Source of the DNA: Elusimicrobiota bacterium
GTDB lineage: Bacteria > Elusimicrobiota > Elusimicrobia > O2-12-FULL-59-9
Reading direction: 5' to 3'
DNA: 9,060 bases
Assembly (NCBI GenBank): GCA_016206405.1
Contig: JACQRQ010000138.1
Location: 1 to 9,060 of the forward strand
In this document: piece by piece, positions 1 to 8,020 of the stretch
Layout: each line of letters begins with the position of its first letter
Numbering within the stretch: the first letter of the stretch is position 1
Position numbers and translations under genes: made by a program
Notes under the pieces: model-generated
The model's input: the letters and a program-made list of their open reading frames with translations, nothing else
Database searches by the model: none
Told to the model about the DNA's origin: nothing

Positions 1-3000
1 GACGGCGCCGGTTTGGCGCCGGGACCGCCGGGTTTGGCCTCCGTCTGCGGTTTTGGAAGCACCGGGATGTCTATGGCTTCGTAATCCTGGCCCCGGGAGC
101 GGGCCTGGGCGTAGAGTTCCAAAATTTTTCCGGGTTCTTTGCTGGCTCTGGCGTCGAGCACGGCCGCGAGCATGCCGGAATTGAAAGTGCCTTTGATTTC
201 CGTTGGCCGGCCGAGCCAGTCCGTGACCGTGACCTTCAGCGGATCGCCTTCCTCCATGCGAAACAATTCACCTTCCCGGTTTTGACGGATAATTTCCCTT
301 AAAATTTTTCCCTCGTTTTTAGCCTCGGCGACCCAATCCGAACGCCCCTGAACGCCGGTCGGAACGGCCAAGAAGGACCACTCGGCGGCCGCCTGCCCCC
401 ACCTCTGCCCGCGCGCCAGAGCCCCGGCATGGGAAGAGTCTCCCGGAGCGTCGCGCTCGACGGCGCGGGAGACCCCGTAACCCACGGCCTCAAAGGCGTT
501 TTGAGCCGCGACGCCGGCGACCATGTACCGGGAGATGCCGTCGATCATCCCCCAGCCGAAGCTGGCGAGTCCGGTCAGCGTCCGGTAAACCGGTCCGACC
601 AGGGGAATAGGACCTTTCTGCAGGCTTCTCAGCACGCCCTCCGGCATCTGCAGGGCCATGCTTTCCCCGGCGAGAGCTTGGACCGGTCCCTGTTCCGCGG
701 AGGCGACCATCGCCCTTCCGGCGACCGTTTTTCCCGTCACCTGCAGGCCTTCGGGGAGATAGCGCCGCGAAAGCCAAATGCCGCCTTTGGCGGCGTACTG
801 CGACGCCAAATCCGACCAGCCTCTTTCAAATAGCGTCCTGAGCCTGCTCCCCGGCTTGAGCATGTTGAGCTTGAGGGGCTGCAGCATGAACATCCATCCC
901 CATTGTGCCGCCCAGGAGGCCCCTCCCGCGGCGCCCTCTATCGCGGCGTCGGCGCCGGATTTATAAGGCGAAGTTTCGGGGGACAATCCATGCGTTCCGG
1001 CTGAAATGACCGCGGAGGCTCCTCCGATGATTCCGGTTTGCAGGCTGTAGGCCTTTAAAATATTTAAAAAGTGGACCGGCTGGTAGGCATTTTGCAAGGC
1101 GGCCACCGCTCCCATTTGGCGGCTGGGCAGCGTCAGGTTGGCCATATTGGCCATGTCGAGGCCCACGCCGCCGAAATACCGGTACGCCTTGTCCGCTCCG
1201 AAACCCACGGTTCTCCAAAGGGCCGCCGCGACGCGGCCGGAAGCCGCCGCCCTCCCGGCCGCCTTGATGCCGACCAAGCGCGCTCCGGTCGCCGCGGTTT
1301 TCATCCCCCGGACCACGACCGGCGCGGCCGCGTACATCGCCGCGGCCGTGGTGACCATGTCGAAGGCGGCCGAAGCGAACATATAGGTTTTGGCCGCGTC
1401 CGACAGATGCTCAAATTGCTTCTGGGCCACCCCGTCGAGCTTGACGCCCGTCTCGCTGGAGATTCCCTGGGTCAAGACCCCCACGATGTCGGTCGGCCTG
1501 GGAGCGGGGCTGTTGGTCTTCCTGAATTTGGCCAAGGCCGCGTCCGCCGCTCCCGGATCGAGCGCGATGAATTTCTCCATCGCGTCGTTATAGCGCCCTT
1601 GCCGCATCGCGCCCAAAATATCCTGCCGGTGCTTGGGCCAAATCTCTTTGAGCGCCCGGTAGGATTTCTTGCCCCGGAACTCGTCCCACTGCTGCATGCT
1701 CCACTCGGCGAAGCGCTGCTTGACTCCCTTTTCAGGCGTCCACCAGCCGCGCGGCATGCCGGCCCAATCCTGCGCCGATTTGATCCAGTTGCCGCTCGTC
1801 AGATATTCCGTGCCCCCCATGTCGAACTGATGGGCGGAAGCGAAGGACTGCATATAAAGGCTCATCTTGTCGGCGGAATAGGTGAGATTGGCCTGGTAAA
1901 CCTTCATTTGGAGGCGTTCCTTTTCGGTCTGCTCAAAATCCGGCATCCCGGAAAAACCGAGACTCGCCCACACCGCCGGGAGGCCTTCCCATGCCCTCTG
2001 GATCTCCGCCAAGCGCGCCTGGCTGACGTCTTTTTTGCGCCGCGCCTCGTCGAGCTGCGCGATGACCGACGCCAGCGCCCGGGCGGCGTGCGGATCACCC
2101 CTTTCCGACAGGACCCGGAGCGCCTCGGCCCTGTCCCGGGAGAGGGTCACCTGCTTGCGAACGTCCTCATCGGCCAAATAGCCGAAGCGGGCCTCCCACA
2201 AGGACTTGCCCAAAGACGCGGCCGTGACCTTCACGAGAGTCGCCCGGGATTTGGCCTCCATCTCCTCCAGGTGGGCCGCCAAGCGCTGTTCCTGCTCGGC
2301 CAAGTCCTCCGCGGCGACCTGGTCCTTGGGATCGGTCAACTTCTGCTCCCGGTTCAGCCAGGCGGCGAATTTATCCAGAGCGCTGGTGGCGCTCGGAATC
2401 TCCTGGCCGAAAATCCGGTAAGTCCCTTTGAGAACGGGCTGGCCTTGGCTCAGCTTTTGGACGTTTTCTTTCATGGAGCCGAGCTGGAAAATCAAAAACT
2501 GCTGCTGGGCGAATTTCATCCACTCCTCGACCTCTTCGATGCGGGCGGAGCGCGCCTCTTCGCTGATGCCCGGCTCGAAAGCCCGCTCTTTGGCGTCCAA
2601 AGCGTAATCCAGATACCTTTGCACCCGGTTCAACGGCCGCCGCAGTTCGTCCGGGAGCCGCATGCGCGAATAGCGGGCGATGGCGCGTCCGAACCACGAC
2701 AAGGTCGGGATTTTGCCGGCCTCAAGATCGCCAAGGGTCTGCTGTATTTTTTCGTAGGATAGGGAGTTGACGTCCAGCTCGTCGTCGGCGGATTTTTGCA
2801 GCGGGTTTTTGGGCATGTTCCACTTGCCGACGTAATACTGGACCTTGCTTAAAGCCCTCGCCTTCTCAAATTGCGCGAGCTCGTTGTCTAAATAATATTT
2901 TTGCGCCACGGTCTGGACGCGCTCGAATTCTTCCGGCGAAAGCCGGTCGTAATGGCCGGTTTTGTCCGCGTCGCGGCATTTTCCGATGTACTCGACGACT

Positions 3001-3725
3001 AAATCCGGCACGTCTCCCCGGGATTTGAATGCCTGGTTCAAATCTTCCAGCATGGAGCAATACTGGCGGCTGTAATGGACCTTTTGCTCCTGCCGCATGC
3101 CGTCGTCGAATATCCGGGCTACGGTCGAGACGACTTTTTTTTCGGGTTTTTTGGGGTCCGGCTCGTAGATGACGACTTGCTGCAGCTCGTCGCTCAACGG
3201 CCGGACGTAGCGGTCGCGCGTCCACGTTCCGGTGATGGCGTTGTAAGACCTGTCGAAATACGTTTTGGTCTGGTCGGCAAAGGTATAAGTCTGGTTGGTG
3301 GAGGCGGTCCATTCCTCCTCGGTTTTTTTGGCGAAATTGGCGACCGAAGAGTAGAAATCGGCCAGGAGATGCTCCGAATCGGCCTCCGGCTTCTCGAGCC
3401 GGCGCGCCAGATTATTCACCTGGTTGATGATTTTGGTTCTTTCATCGGGGGCCGCGCCCATGCCGGCTTCGAGCCTGCGGACGGCGCCGATGAGTTTTTC
3501 CCTTTCCTCCGGCCGCCAATGCACCTGCGGATTGTCCAGGATGCGCCTTAAAAGCGCGGGCAGGACTTTGCCGACCTCCACATACTCTTTTCTGTCGTTG
3601 TCGTAGTAATAGGTGGAGTAGCCGGCCGCCGCGGCCGCCAAAACGCCGTAGCAGCCTATTCCCGGGCTGAGCCAGACGAGGAAAAAGCTTAAAGCCAAAG
3701 CGACCGTCTTTCGAAGCGCTTCCAT
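1..3725 (-). CDS. Giant membrane-anchored protein of unknown function (3' end beyond window)
   Basis: The minus strand is open without a stop from 3725 to base 1, giving 1,241 codons plus two bases, so the C-terminus is missing. I do not recognise the family. The N-terminus (MEALRKT, then about 12 hydrophobic residues, then SPGIGCYG and an Ala-rich run) looks like a signal peptide or membrane anchor. Residues about 45-780 are mostly charged and helical, with coiled-coil-like stretches near 463-500 and 522-580. From about 782 the character changes: Ala/Gly-rich hydrophobic segments lie near 782-805, 895-912, 928-952 and within 1030-1085, suggesting several membrane or buried helices. Residues about 1140-1215 look like a small mixed domain, followed by a Pro/Gly/Lys linker (KPQTEAKPGGPGAKPAP) that ends at the window edge, so another domain probably follows. 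The only cysteines I see are in the first 250 residues. Start choice is uncertain: an in-frame ATG at 3752, preceded by an in-frame TAG, would add MGLSTRARY. Neither start has a good Shine-Dalgarno site. The hydrophobic core fits either. Coding status is firm from the uninterrupted length, function is not. Confidence 0.9.
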   Translation of the reverse strand, partial: MEALRKTVALALSFFLVWLSPGIGCYGVLAAAAAGYSTYYYDNDRKEYVEVGKVLPALLRRILDNPQVHWRPEEREKLIGAVRRLEAGMGAAPDERTKIINQVNNLARRLEKPEADSEHLLADFYSSVANFAKKTEEEWTASTNQTYTFADQTKTYFDRSYNAITGTWTRDRYVRPLSDELQQVVIYEPDPKKPEKKVVSTVARIFDDGMRQEQKVHYSRQYCSMLEDLNQAFKSRGDVPDLVVEYIGKCRDADKTGHYDRLSPEEFERVQTVAQKYYLDNELAQFEKARALSKVQYYVGKWNMPKNPLQKSADDELDVNSLSYEKIQQTLGDLEAGKIPTLSWFGRAIARYSRMRLPDELRRPLNRVQRYLDYALDAKERAFEPGISEEARSARIEEVEEWMKFAQQQFLIFQLGSMKENVQKLSQGQPVLKGTYRIFGQEIPSATSALDKFAAWLNREQKLTDPKDQVAAEDLAEQEQRLAAHLEEMEAKSRATLVKVTAASLGKSLWEARFGYLADEDVRKQVTLSRDRAEALRVLSERGDPHAARALASVIAQLDEARRKKDVSQARLAEIQRAWEGLPAVWASLGFSGMPDFEQTEKERLQMKVYQANLTYSADKMSLYMQSFASAHQFDMGGTEYLTSGNWIKSAQDWAGMPRGWWTPEKGVKQRFAEWSMQQWDEFRGKKSYRALKEIWPKHRQDILGAMRQGRYNDAMEKFIALDPGAADAALAKFRKTNSPAPRPTDIVGVLTQGISSETGVKLDGVAQKQFEHLSDAAKTYMFASAAFDMVTTAAAMYAAAPVVVRGMKTAATGARLVGIKAAGRAAASGRVAAALWRTVGFGADKAYRYFGGVGLDMANMANLTLPSRQMGAVAALQNAYQPVHFLNILKAYSLQTGIIGGASAVISAGTHGLSPETSPYKSGADAAIEGAAGGASWAAQWGWMFMLQPLKLNMLKPGSRLRTLFERGWSDLASQYAAKGGIWLSRRYLPEGLQVTGKTVAGRAMVASAEQGPVQALAGESMALQMPEGVLRSLQKGPIPLVGPVYRTLTGLASFGWGMIDGISRYMVAGVAAQNAFEAVGYGVSRAVERDAPGDSSHAGALARGQRWGQAAAEWSFLAVPTGVQGRSDWVAEAKNEGKILREIIRQNREGELFRMEEGDPLKVTVTDWLGRPTEIKGTFNSGMLAAVLDARASKEPGKILELYAQARSRGQDYEAIDIPVLPKPQTEAKPGGPGAKPAP

Positions 3726-3760
3726 ATAACGCGCGCGCGTACTCAAGCCCATACACTAAT

Positions 3761-3789
3761 AGTTTAAGATGCGCCGGAGGCATTTGCAA
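3761..3789 (-). promoter_or_regulatory. Possible promoter for the giant-protein gene
   Basis: On the minus strand, TTGCAA (3789-3784) and TAAACT (3766-3761) are separated by exactly 17 bases, each matching four of six positions of the sigma-70 consensus TTGACA/TATAAT. Transcription from it would begin close to the upstream candidate ATG at 3752. That would make the 3752 start nearly leaderless, or leave a leader of about 25-30 nt for the 3725 start. This is a by-eye match of moderate quality, and a motif this weak can arise by chance. Confidence 0.3.
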
Positions 3790-3838
3790 GGACTAAGGGT
3801 CCCCCCGCGCCGCTGGGTCCAAAGTCCTACAAAAGTCC
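3790..3838 (-). repeat. Small direct and inverted repeats in the spacer between two genes
   Basis: The spacer downstream of the 813-residue protein gene holds GGACTTT twice in direct orientation (3838-3832 and 3827-3821), and GGACCC twice (3820-3815 and 3804-3799). The segments 3827-3815 and 3802-3790 can pair imperfectly (about 9 of 13 positions) around a 12-base GC-rich loop. No T-run follows, so this is not a convincing Rho-independent terminator. A weak transcript hairpin or a regulatory site are both possible, and so is chance. Confidence 0.35.
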
Positions 3839-3847
3839 GGGGAAAAA

Positions 3848-6289
3848 CTATTGCGTCGGAGTTTGGTCGGAATTATCGCCGGAGCCGCGCGGCAACTTCT
3901 GCAACATCCACGTGGCCATTTTAAAAGGCACATAGTAGGGAAAAGCGGCATACGGAAGAGCATCTATCGCGCTGTCTCTGACCCGGCGCAAAAGCGGGGC
4001 GTTTACGCGCTGCTCTTTGCGCGCCAACTTGATTTTCTCAGCGATAAGATCCCGTAATTGGGGCTTGGGGGAAGCCGCCAGCGCCTTGGTCCACTCTTCA
4101 ATGGCCATCCCGTATTTTTTATATTTCTCCGCCGGCTCTTTTGCGGCGATGGCCTCTTCAAAGTATTTGTTGCCCAAGTTGAAGTATTTTTGCGCCTGCC
4201 CTCTTTCATTGCCTCCGCCGCGCCTTTCCCGCCTGGACTCGCCGCCGTCGCCGGACGGGCTTTCGCCCGGGGCGGGATCTTTTCCCCGCGCGCCCCCGGA
4301 GAGCGCCGCCTTGATGTCCTTCCACTGCAGCTCGTCGTGCACATCCGGCTTTAGGCCGGTGCTCAGCACGTTATGGGCGGCGACGTCGCAATGCCAGGAC
4401 GCCACGGTGGCTTTGTCGCCCAATTGGCCGTTGACGAAAGGAAATATCATCGCTTCCTGCTTCTGCGCCGTGGCCTCGCCGGCCTTTTCCTCCGCTTGAC
4501 GGCGGAACCACTCCGCCAGAATGCCTTTGGCGGCCCCCTGCTTTAGGACGGAGGTATCCGGAATGAAGGCCAGAGCCTTGTCGAAGGGATCGCCTCGCTT
4601 GGCGAAAAACTTGATCTCCTCGACCAAGTCCGGATTATTGGCCGGCTTGTGGACTAAAATCCAAGCGACCGATTCCAAATGCGGGATGGGGCCGTCCGGA
4701 GGCTTCACCGCCTGGGCGTCCTTTTTATGCAGGTAGGTGTAGGTATAAACGTTGGTGTTTTTGCTCTCCTTGTAGGTCAACAGAAGGTCGTCACCGGCTT
4801 CTTCGACGGTCACGTCGTAGCCGGAAAACTGCAGCAAGGCCTTGCCGTTGATGCACAGGCTTTTTTGCCCGCCCGATTGGGAATCGAAAAACACCCAGCC
4901 GTTGGGGGTTTGCTTGCGGTCGTAGCCCGTCGTAAACGGCATATAATCGCTGTCGCAGTTTTTGAGCTCCACCAACGGCTCTTTGGGCTCCTCCTTGCCT
5001 CCGGGCCCCTCCTCCATCAATTTATAGCCGATGCCCTCCTGCTGCTTGAAGTAATATTTTTTAGGGCCCATCTCGACAGTCGGCATGCTTCTGGACCAAT
5101 AGTTGTATTTTTTTCCTTGATCCTCGGCGATGGCCGTCACCGCGTCGGGTTTAAAAAGGGAGCCCACCCAATAGGCCGAGTCCAAGTTAATCTCCTTGCC
5201 TCTGAATTCATCCACCACCTTCGCGTCCCAAAAGCCCAAGCTGATCACCCTTTTGTCGCCCTTAAACGACATCTGAGGATAAACGTAATATTTGCTCCCA
5301 TTGGCTTCCATGAGAGCGCCGCCGCGCTCCGTCCCCTGTAGCGCCACGGCATCGAAACGTTTTTTGAACAGGGAATTTAAAGTGGTCTTGTCCTTTTTCT
5401 GCTCATTCTCGATGAGAGCCAACTCATAATCTTCTTTGCTCTTTTTTACGTCCACCCACACTTTGCGATCCCCCAGCCGGACACCGACTCTTTTGCCCTC
5501 TTTCTGCTCCTTCGCGGAAAGTTCGATCTCTTTTTTCGGCAACTGTTTCAAATAACCGGTATTGGGATCCAAAAACCAGATGCCGCCAAATTTGCCGTGT
5601 TCATCATTGAAAACGGACATGAAGACAGAGTTGTCCAACACCCGCACCGACGGGTCCGCCCATAGGTTGGTAAAGTTGGGAAATCCGATGGTGTCGGTGG
5701 TTTTACCCCCCGGATTTGGAGCCGGCTTGGCGCCTTGTTTGGCGAGCACGGAAGCGTCCGCGCCGGCGGAAGGGAGCTGTTTTGAAGCCATCGTTCCGTC
5801 GAATTCCTTCGTTCCGCGAGCGTAATCGGCGAAGGAGGGGTCGGAACCGATGGATAAAAGAAGCGCCATCAGAGTCGGTTTTTCACCTTGCTGAAATTTG
5901 TTCTGCAAAAAAAGATCGGCGGAGCGTTTTCTTTGGCCGTGCAGAATTTGCTGATCCTGGTCCTCCATGAGCAGCCTCAGATAACCCCGCACATACGGCT
6001 CCGGGTTTCCCGCGATCTGCTGTTTGAGCATTTCCTCGGAAGAATCAGCGTATCCCTGGGATTTCAGGTAGACGTCCCAGCGCTGGGCGATGCCGGAAAC
6101 GACGGTTGGATTGTTTTCGCGGACCTGTCCTATAAGGGTTTGCGCCATGGATTCGAAGTCGGCCTCGGGCGGAATGCGAGCCTCTGCCTGAGTTCTGGCG
6201 CGGCCTCCGGACTTAGCTGCAAATGAGGGAGGAACCAGAGCTACGAACAAAAATAGACCGAAGATCAGAACGTTTAGAGGGGTTTTCAT
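3848..6289 (-). CDS. Exported 813-residue protein with C-terminal TPR-like repeat, function unknown
   Basis: I do not recognise a family over the main body. The start at 6289 is chosen because GGAGG lies four bases upstream and because the protein then begins with a textbook signal peptide (MKTPLNVLIFGLFLFVALVPPSFA, hydrophobic core about residues 5-19, cleavage expected after S-F-A at 24). A longer reading from 6325 would add 12 polar residues and overlap the upstream stop. Residues about 30-170 are helical and charged. Residues about 200-580 are rich in short alternating hydrophobic/aromatic stretches and Gly/Asp turns, as in strand-rich domains, for example GGIWFLDPNTGYLKQL and the Tyr/Thr run NTNVYTYTYLH. 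About 660-695 is a Gly/Arg/Pro/Glu linker. About 697-757 resembles one to two TPR units (YFNLGNKYFEEAIA, then YGMAIEEWTKALAASPK), a protein-interaction fold. The C-terminus (PYAAFPYYVPFKMATWMLQ) is amphipathic or mildly hydrophobic. There are only three cysteines after the signal peptide. It starts 23 nt after the previous gene stops, so co-transcription is likely. A periplasmic or surface scaffold role is an inference. Confidence 0.93.
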   Translation of the reverse strand: MKTPLNVLIFGLFLFVALVPPSFAAKSGGRARTQAEARIPPEADFESMAQTLIGQVRENNPTVVSGIAQRWDVYLKSQGYADSSEEMLKQQIAGNPEPYVRGYLRLLMEDQDQQILHGQRKRSADLFLQNKFQQGEKPTLMALLLSIGSDPSFADYARGTKEFDGTMASKQLPSAGADASVLAKQGAKPAPNPGGKTTDTIGFPNFTNLWADPSVRVLDNSVFMSVFNDEHGKFGGIWFLDPNTGYLKQLPKKEIELSAKEQKEGKRVGVRLGDRKVWVDVKKSKEDYELALIENEQKKDKTTLNSLFKKRFDAVALQGTERGGALMEANGSKYYVYPQMSFKGDKRVISLGFWDAKVVDEFRGKEINLDSAYWVGSLFKPDAVTAIAEDQGKKYNYWSRSMPTVEMGPKKYYFKQQEGIGYKLMEEGPGGKEEPKEPLVELKNCDSDYMPFTTGYDRKQTPNGWVFFDSQSGGQKSLCINGKALLQFSGYDVTVEEAGDDLLLTYKESKNTNVYTYTYLHKKDAQAVKPPDGPIPHLESVAWILVHKPANNPDLVEEIKFFAKRGDPFDKALAFIPDTSVLKQGAAKGILAEWFRRQAEEKAGEATAQKQEAMIFPFVNGQLGDKATVASWHCDVAAHNVLSTGLKPDVHDELQWKDIKAALSGGARGKDPAPGESPSGDGGESRRERRGGGNERGQAQKYFNLGNKYFEEAIAAKEPAEKYKKYGMAIEEWTKALAASPKPQLRDLIAEKIKLARKEQRVNAPLLRRVRDSAIDALPYAAFPYYVPFKMATWMLQKLPRGSGDNSDQTPTQ

Positions 6290-6293
6290 ATTG

Positions 6294-6298
6294 CCTCC
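6294..6298 (-). promoter_or_regulatory. Shine-Dalgarno site deciding the start of the 813-residue protein
   Basis: GGAGG on the minus strand sits four bases before the ATG at 6289 (GGAGGCAATATG). This close-to-consensus site, together with the signal peptide that follows, selects 6289 over the upstream ATG at 6325, which lies inside the end of the preceding gene. Confidence 0.85.
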
Positions 6299-6312
6299 GC
6301 TTTTTTTCTGCT

Positions 6313-7947
6313 TCAGGAGCCGCACTTTTCACTAGATCTTTTTTTTAGGTCCCCCAAGGGTTTGTTGTTGGTTGAGTCTAAAACCCTTAGACTGTTGCTT
6401 GGATCCAATCCGCAGACGATACCTTCCTCACAACAATCCAGCGTGCCGCCGGCATTTTGGTAAATAAGATAGGATTTGCCGGACGGGGTCTTGACGGTTT
6501 CATCCGGTTTTAGGGCGCCGGCGACGGCCTTGCCCGCGCCGACCATCAAATCTTTTCCCGCGCCCCCCGCCTTTTTCACTAAGTTCCAGGTGCCCGGCAA
6601 AACTCCGCTTTTGCCTGGGATTTCTCCGGGACCGGTATACTCCCCCCGCTGGTCGCTCCAGTCTGGATTTCCCTTGTCATCCTTGGCAACGACCTGCTGA
6701 TCTTTGGTGACGAGACAGTCGCTGGCCGGACAGCATCCTTCTTCCTCTTTGCCGTCCGGCAATTTTTTCTTGTACTTGTAACACGCAATGGAGGAAGTTC
6801 CGATCAGGCTGGCCTGGGTCGCCTTGGCGCCCCAGCCCATGATGCCTCCGGCGACGCCCTTTTCTCCGGCGATGGCGCCCAAAATGGTCTCGCTGAGAAT
6901 TTTGGTGCCGGCGGGGCCCAGGCCCAGAATCTCCTTGCCGGTCAGAGATTCCATCAAGTAATGATCCTTGAGCTTCTCCTCGCGCTCAAGCTGTTTTCTC
7001 TTGCGAAGAGCATCCAAATTTTCGCCGAGGGTTTTGCTTCCCAAATTTGGGGACCCCCCCTTGAATTTGCCCCCCTCCTTGTCGTGGCCGGATCCGGCGG
7101 CGCTGCTGCCCCCTCCGGCTTCGGCGCCCAAATCCAGAGCGTCTTTTCCGGCTTGGTCCAGGGATTTGACGGCGCCGGCATTGCGGTTGAACATGGCGGC
7201 TTTATCCGCTTCGGCTCTGAGCCTTTCCATGGCTTCGCCGGTGCCGGCGCTGGGGCTTCTAGTCGCGACCCCTCCATATCCAGGCATGCCGCGAGCCCCT
7301 GAGTAGGCCAGACGCCTGGCGCCGGGGGCGCTTGGCACATCTTGCGCGGCCGACTTGATGTTGGTGCCCTTGAAATTCATGGAAGCCGTGGTTCCTCCGC
7401 CCCCGCCGCCTCCGCCCCCCAATCTCAAATGGCTGGCCAGAGTTTTGGGGGGTTTGGGAAGGCCGGCCGATTGGTTGGCTTGCCGCGTCCCTTGCTGAAG
7501 AGCGTTGGCCAGAGCGTCCTTGAGGTCCTCTTCCTCGCCCGCCGGTTTTTGGCGCGGCCCCCCTAATCCCATCACCAAAGATGCCGGATCGCGCGCGTCC
7601 AGAGGCGTGACGTATTCCTCACCCGGCTCGCCGGGCACGCTGCCGGGCGCCCCCAAACCGCCGGCGCCGGGCTCATAAGCGCCTTTATTTTTGCCGCCGT
7701 TTCCGAACATCTCCGTGTCGCGGCTTGAAAAGCCGGGAGTCAGAAAACCTTCGTCGGTCGAGCGGGAAATATAGTTTTCCGCCACGGGCAAGGTGATCAA
7801 AAGGCTCAAGCCCGCCCCGATGGCGGCCAAGTCCTTCTTGTCCATGCGCCGGATGCGGGAGAGCAAACCCAAGCTGAACTCAGGGTTCTTGATTTTGAGT
7901 TGAGGATTTTGAGGAACTTTGGGAAACGGCTTGGGTTGAGGGGGCAT
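6313..7947 (-). CDS. Single-pass membrane protein with Gly-rich stretch and Cys-rich C-terminus, function unknown
   Basis: This 544-residue product matches no family I can name. It opens with a Pro/Lys-rich tail (MPPQPKPFPKVPQNPQ), then a basic patch (SRIRRMDKKD, about 30-39) and one hydrophobic helix (LAAIGAGLSLLITLPVA, about 40-56). That predicts a short cytoplasmic tail and an external body. Residues about 60-345 are low complexity: Gly/Pro/Ala/Ser-rich, including nine consecutive glycines at about 176-184 and many GAG/GGS turns, so probably extended or disordered. About 310-330 is a Lys/Glu/Arg-rich helix. The last 160 residues hold all eight cysteines (single at about 388, CC near 405, single near 410, CC near 503, one near 510, one three residues from the end). 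An even count in an exported region suggests disulfides. The start is ambiguous: GTG at 7956 is only one base from GGAGG, whereas ATG at 7947 is ten bases away, so 7947 is preferred. The stop is 23 nt before the next gene's ATG, pointing to one transcript. Confidence 0.9.
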   Translation of the reverse strand: MPPQPKPFPKVPQNPQLKIKNPEFSLGLLSRIRRMDKKDLAAIGAGLSLLITLPVAENYISRSTDEGFLTPGFSSRDTEMFGNGGKNKGAYEPGAGGLGAPGSVPGEPGEEYVTPLDARDPASLVMGLGGPRQKPAGEEEDLKDALANALQQGTRQANQSAGLPKPPKTLASHLRLGGGGGGGGGTTASMNFKGTNIKSAAQDVPSAPGARRLAYSGARGMPGYGGVATRSPSAGTGEAMERLRAEADKAAMFNRNAGAVKSLDQAGKDALDLGAEAGGGSSAAGSGHDKEGGKFKGGSPNLGSKTLGENLDALRKRKQLEREEKLKDHYLMESLTGKEILGLGPAGTKILSETILGAIAGEKGVAGGIMGWGAKATQASLIGTSSIACYKYKKKLPDGKEEEGCCPASDCLVTKDQQVVAKDDKGNPDWSDQRGEYTGPGEIPGKSGVLPGTWNLVKKAGGAGKDLMVGAGKAVAGALKPDETVKTPSGKSYLIYQNAGGTLDCCEEGIVCGLDPSNSLRVLDSTNNKPLGDLKKRSSEKCGS

Positions 7948-7956
7948 GACCTTCAC

Positions 7957-7964
7957 TCCTCCCC
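7957..7964 (-). promoter_or_regulatory. Shine-Dalgarno site for the 544-residue protein
   Basis: The minus strand reads GGGGAGGA just before GTGAAGGTCATG. GGAGG ends one base before the GTG (7956) and ten bases before the ATG (7947). The first spacing is too short for ordinary initiation and the second is at the long end of normal, so the ATG is favoured. Initiation at the GTG through the GGGGA portion cannot be excluded, and it would add only three residues (MKV). Confidence 0.7.
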
Positions 7965-8020
7965 TCGCGCCTTTCGCCCTTTCCCCGCGAAGGAGAAAAG
8001 GCCAAGGATAGAGGGTACTA

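Noticed and set aside
1071..2762. 563-codon open frame on the plus strand
   Set aside because: It lies antisense to the firmly supported giant-protein gene. Its translation is Arg/Gly/His/Pro-rich, as expected for a shadow frame in GC-rich DNA, and it has no signal or domain of its own.
3650..3665. Lipoprotein lipobox in the giant protein (GIGC at residues 22-25)
   Set aside because: The position before the cysteine is acceptable, but glycine at -3 is not the usual Leu/Val/Ile, and the hydrophobic stretch continues after the cysteine, so a plain anchor or signal peptide is favoured.
3790..3827. Rho-independent terminator after the 813-residue protein gene
   Set aside because: The hairpin pairs imperfectly, has a 12-base loop and is not followed by a T-run on the minus strand.
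4679..5341. 220-codon plus-strand open frame
   Set aside because: It is antisense to the 813-residue protein gene, with no ribosome site and no recognisable protein features, so it is best explained as a shadow frame.
6290..6325. Upstream ATG at 6325 as the start of the 813-residue protein
   Set aside because: It would add a polar 12-residue extension ahead of a perfect signal peptide, overlap the preceding gene's stop, and ignore the GGAGG placed four bases before the ATG at 6289.
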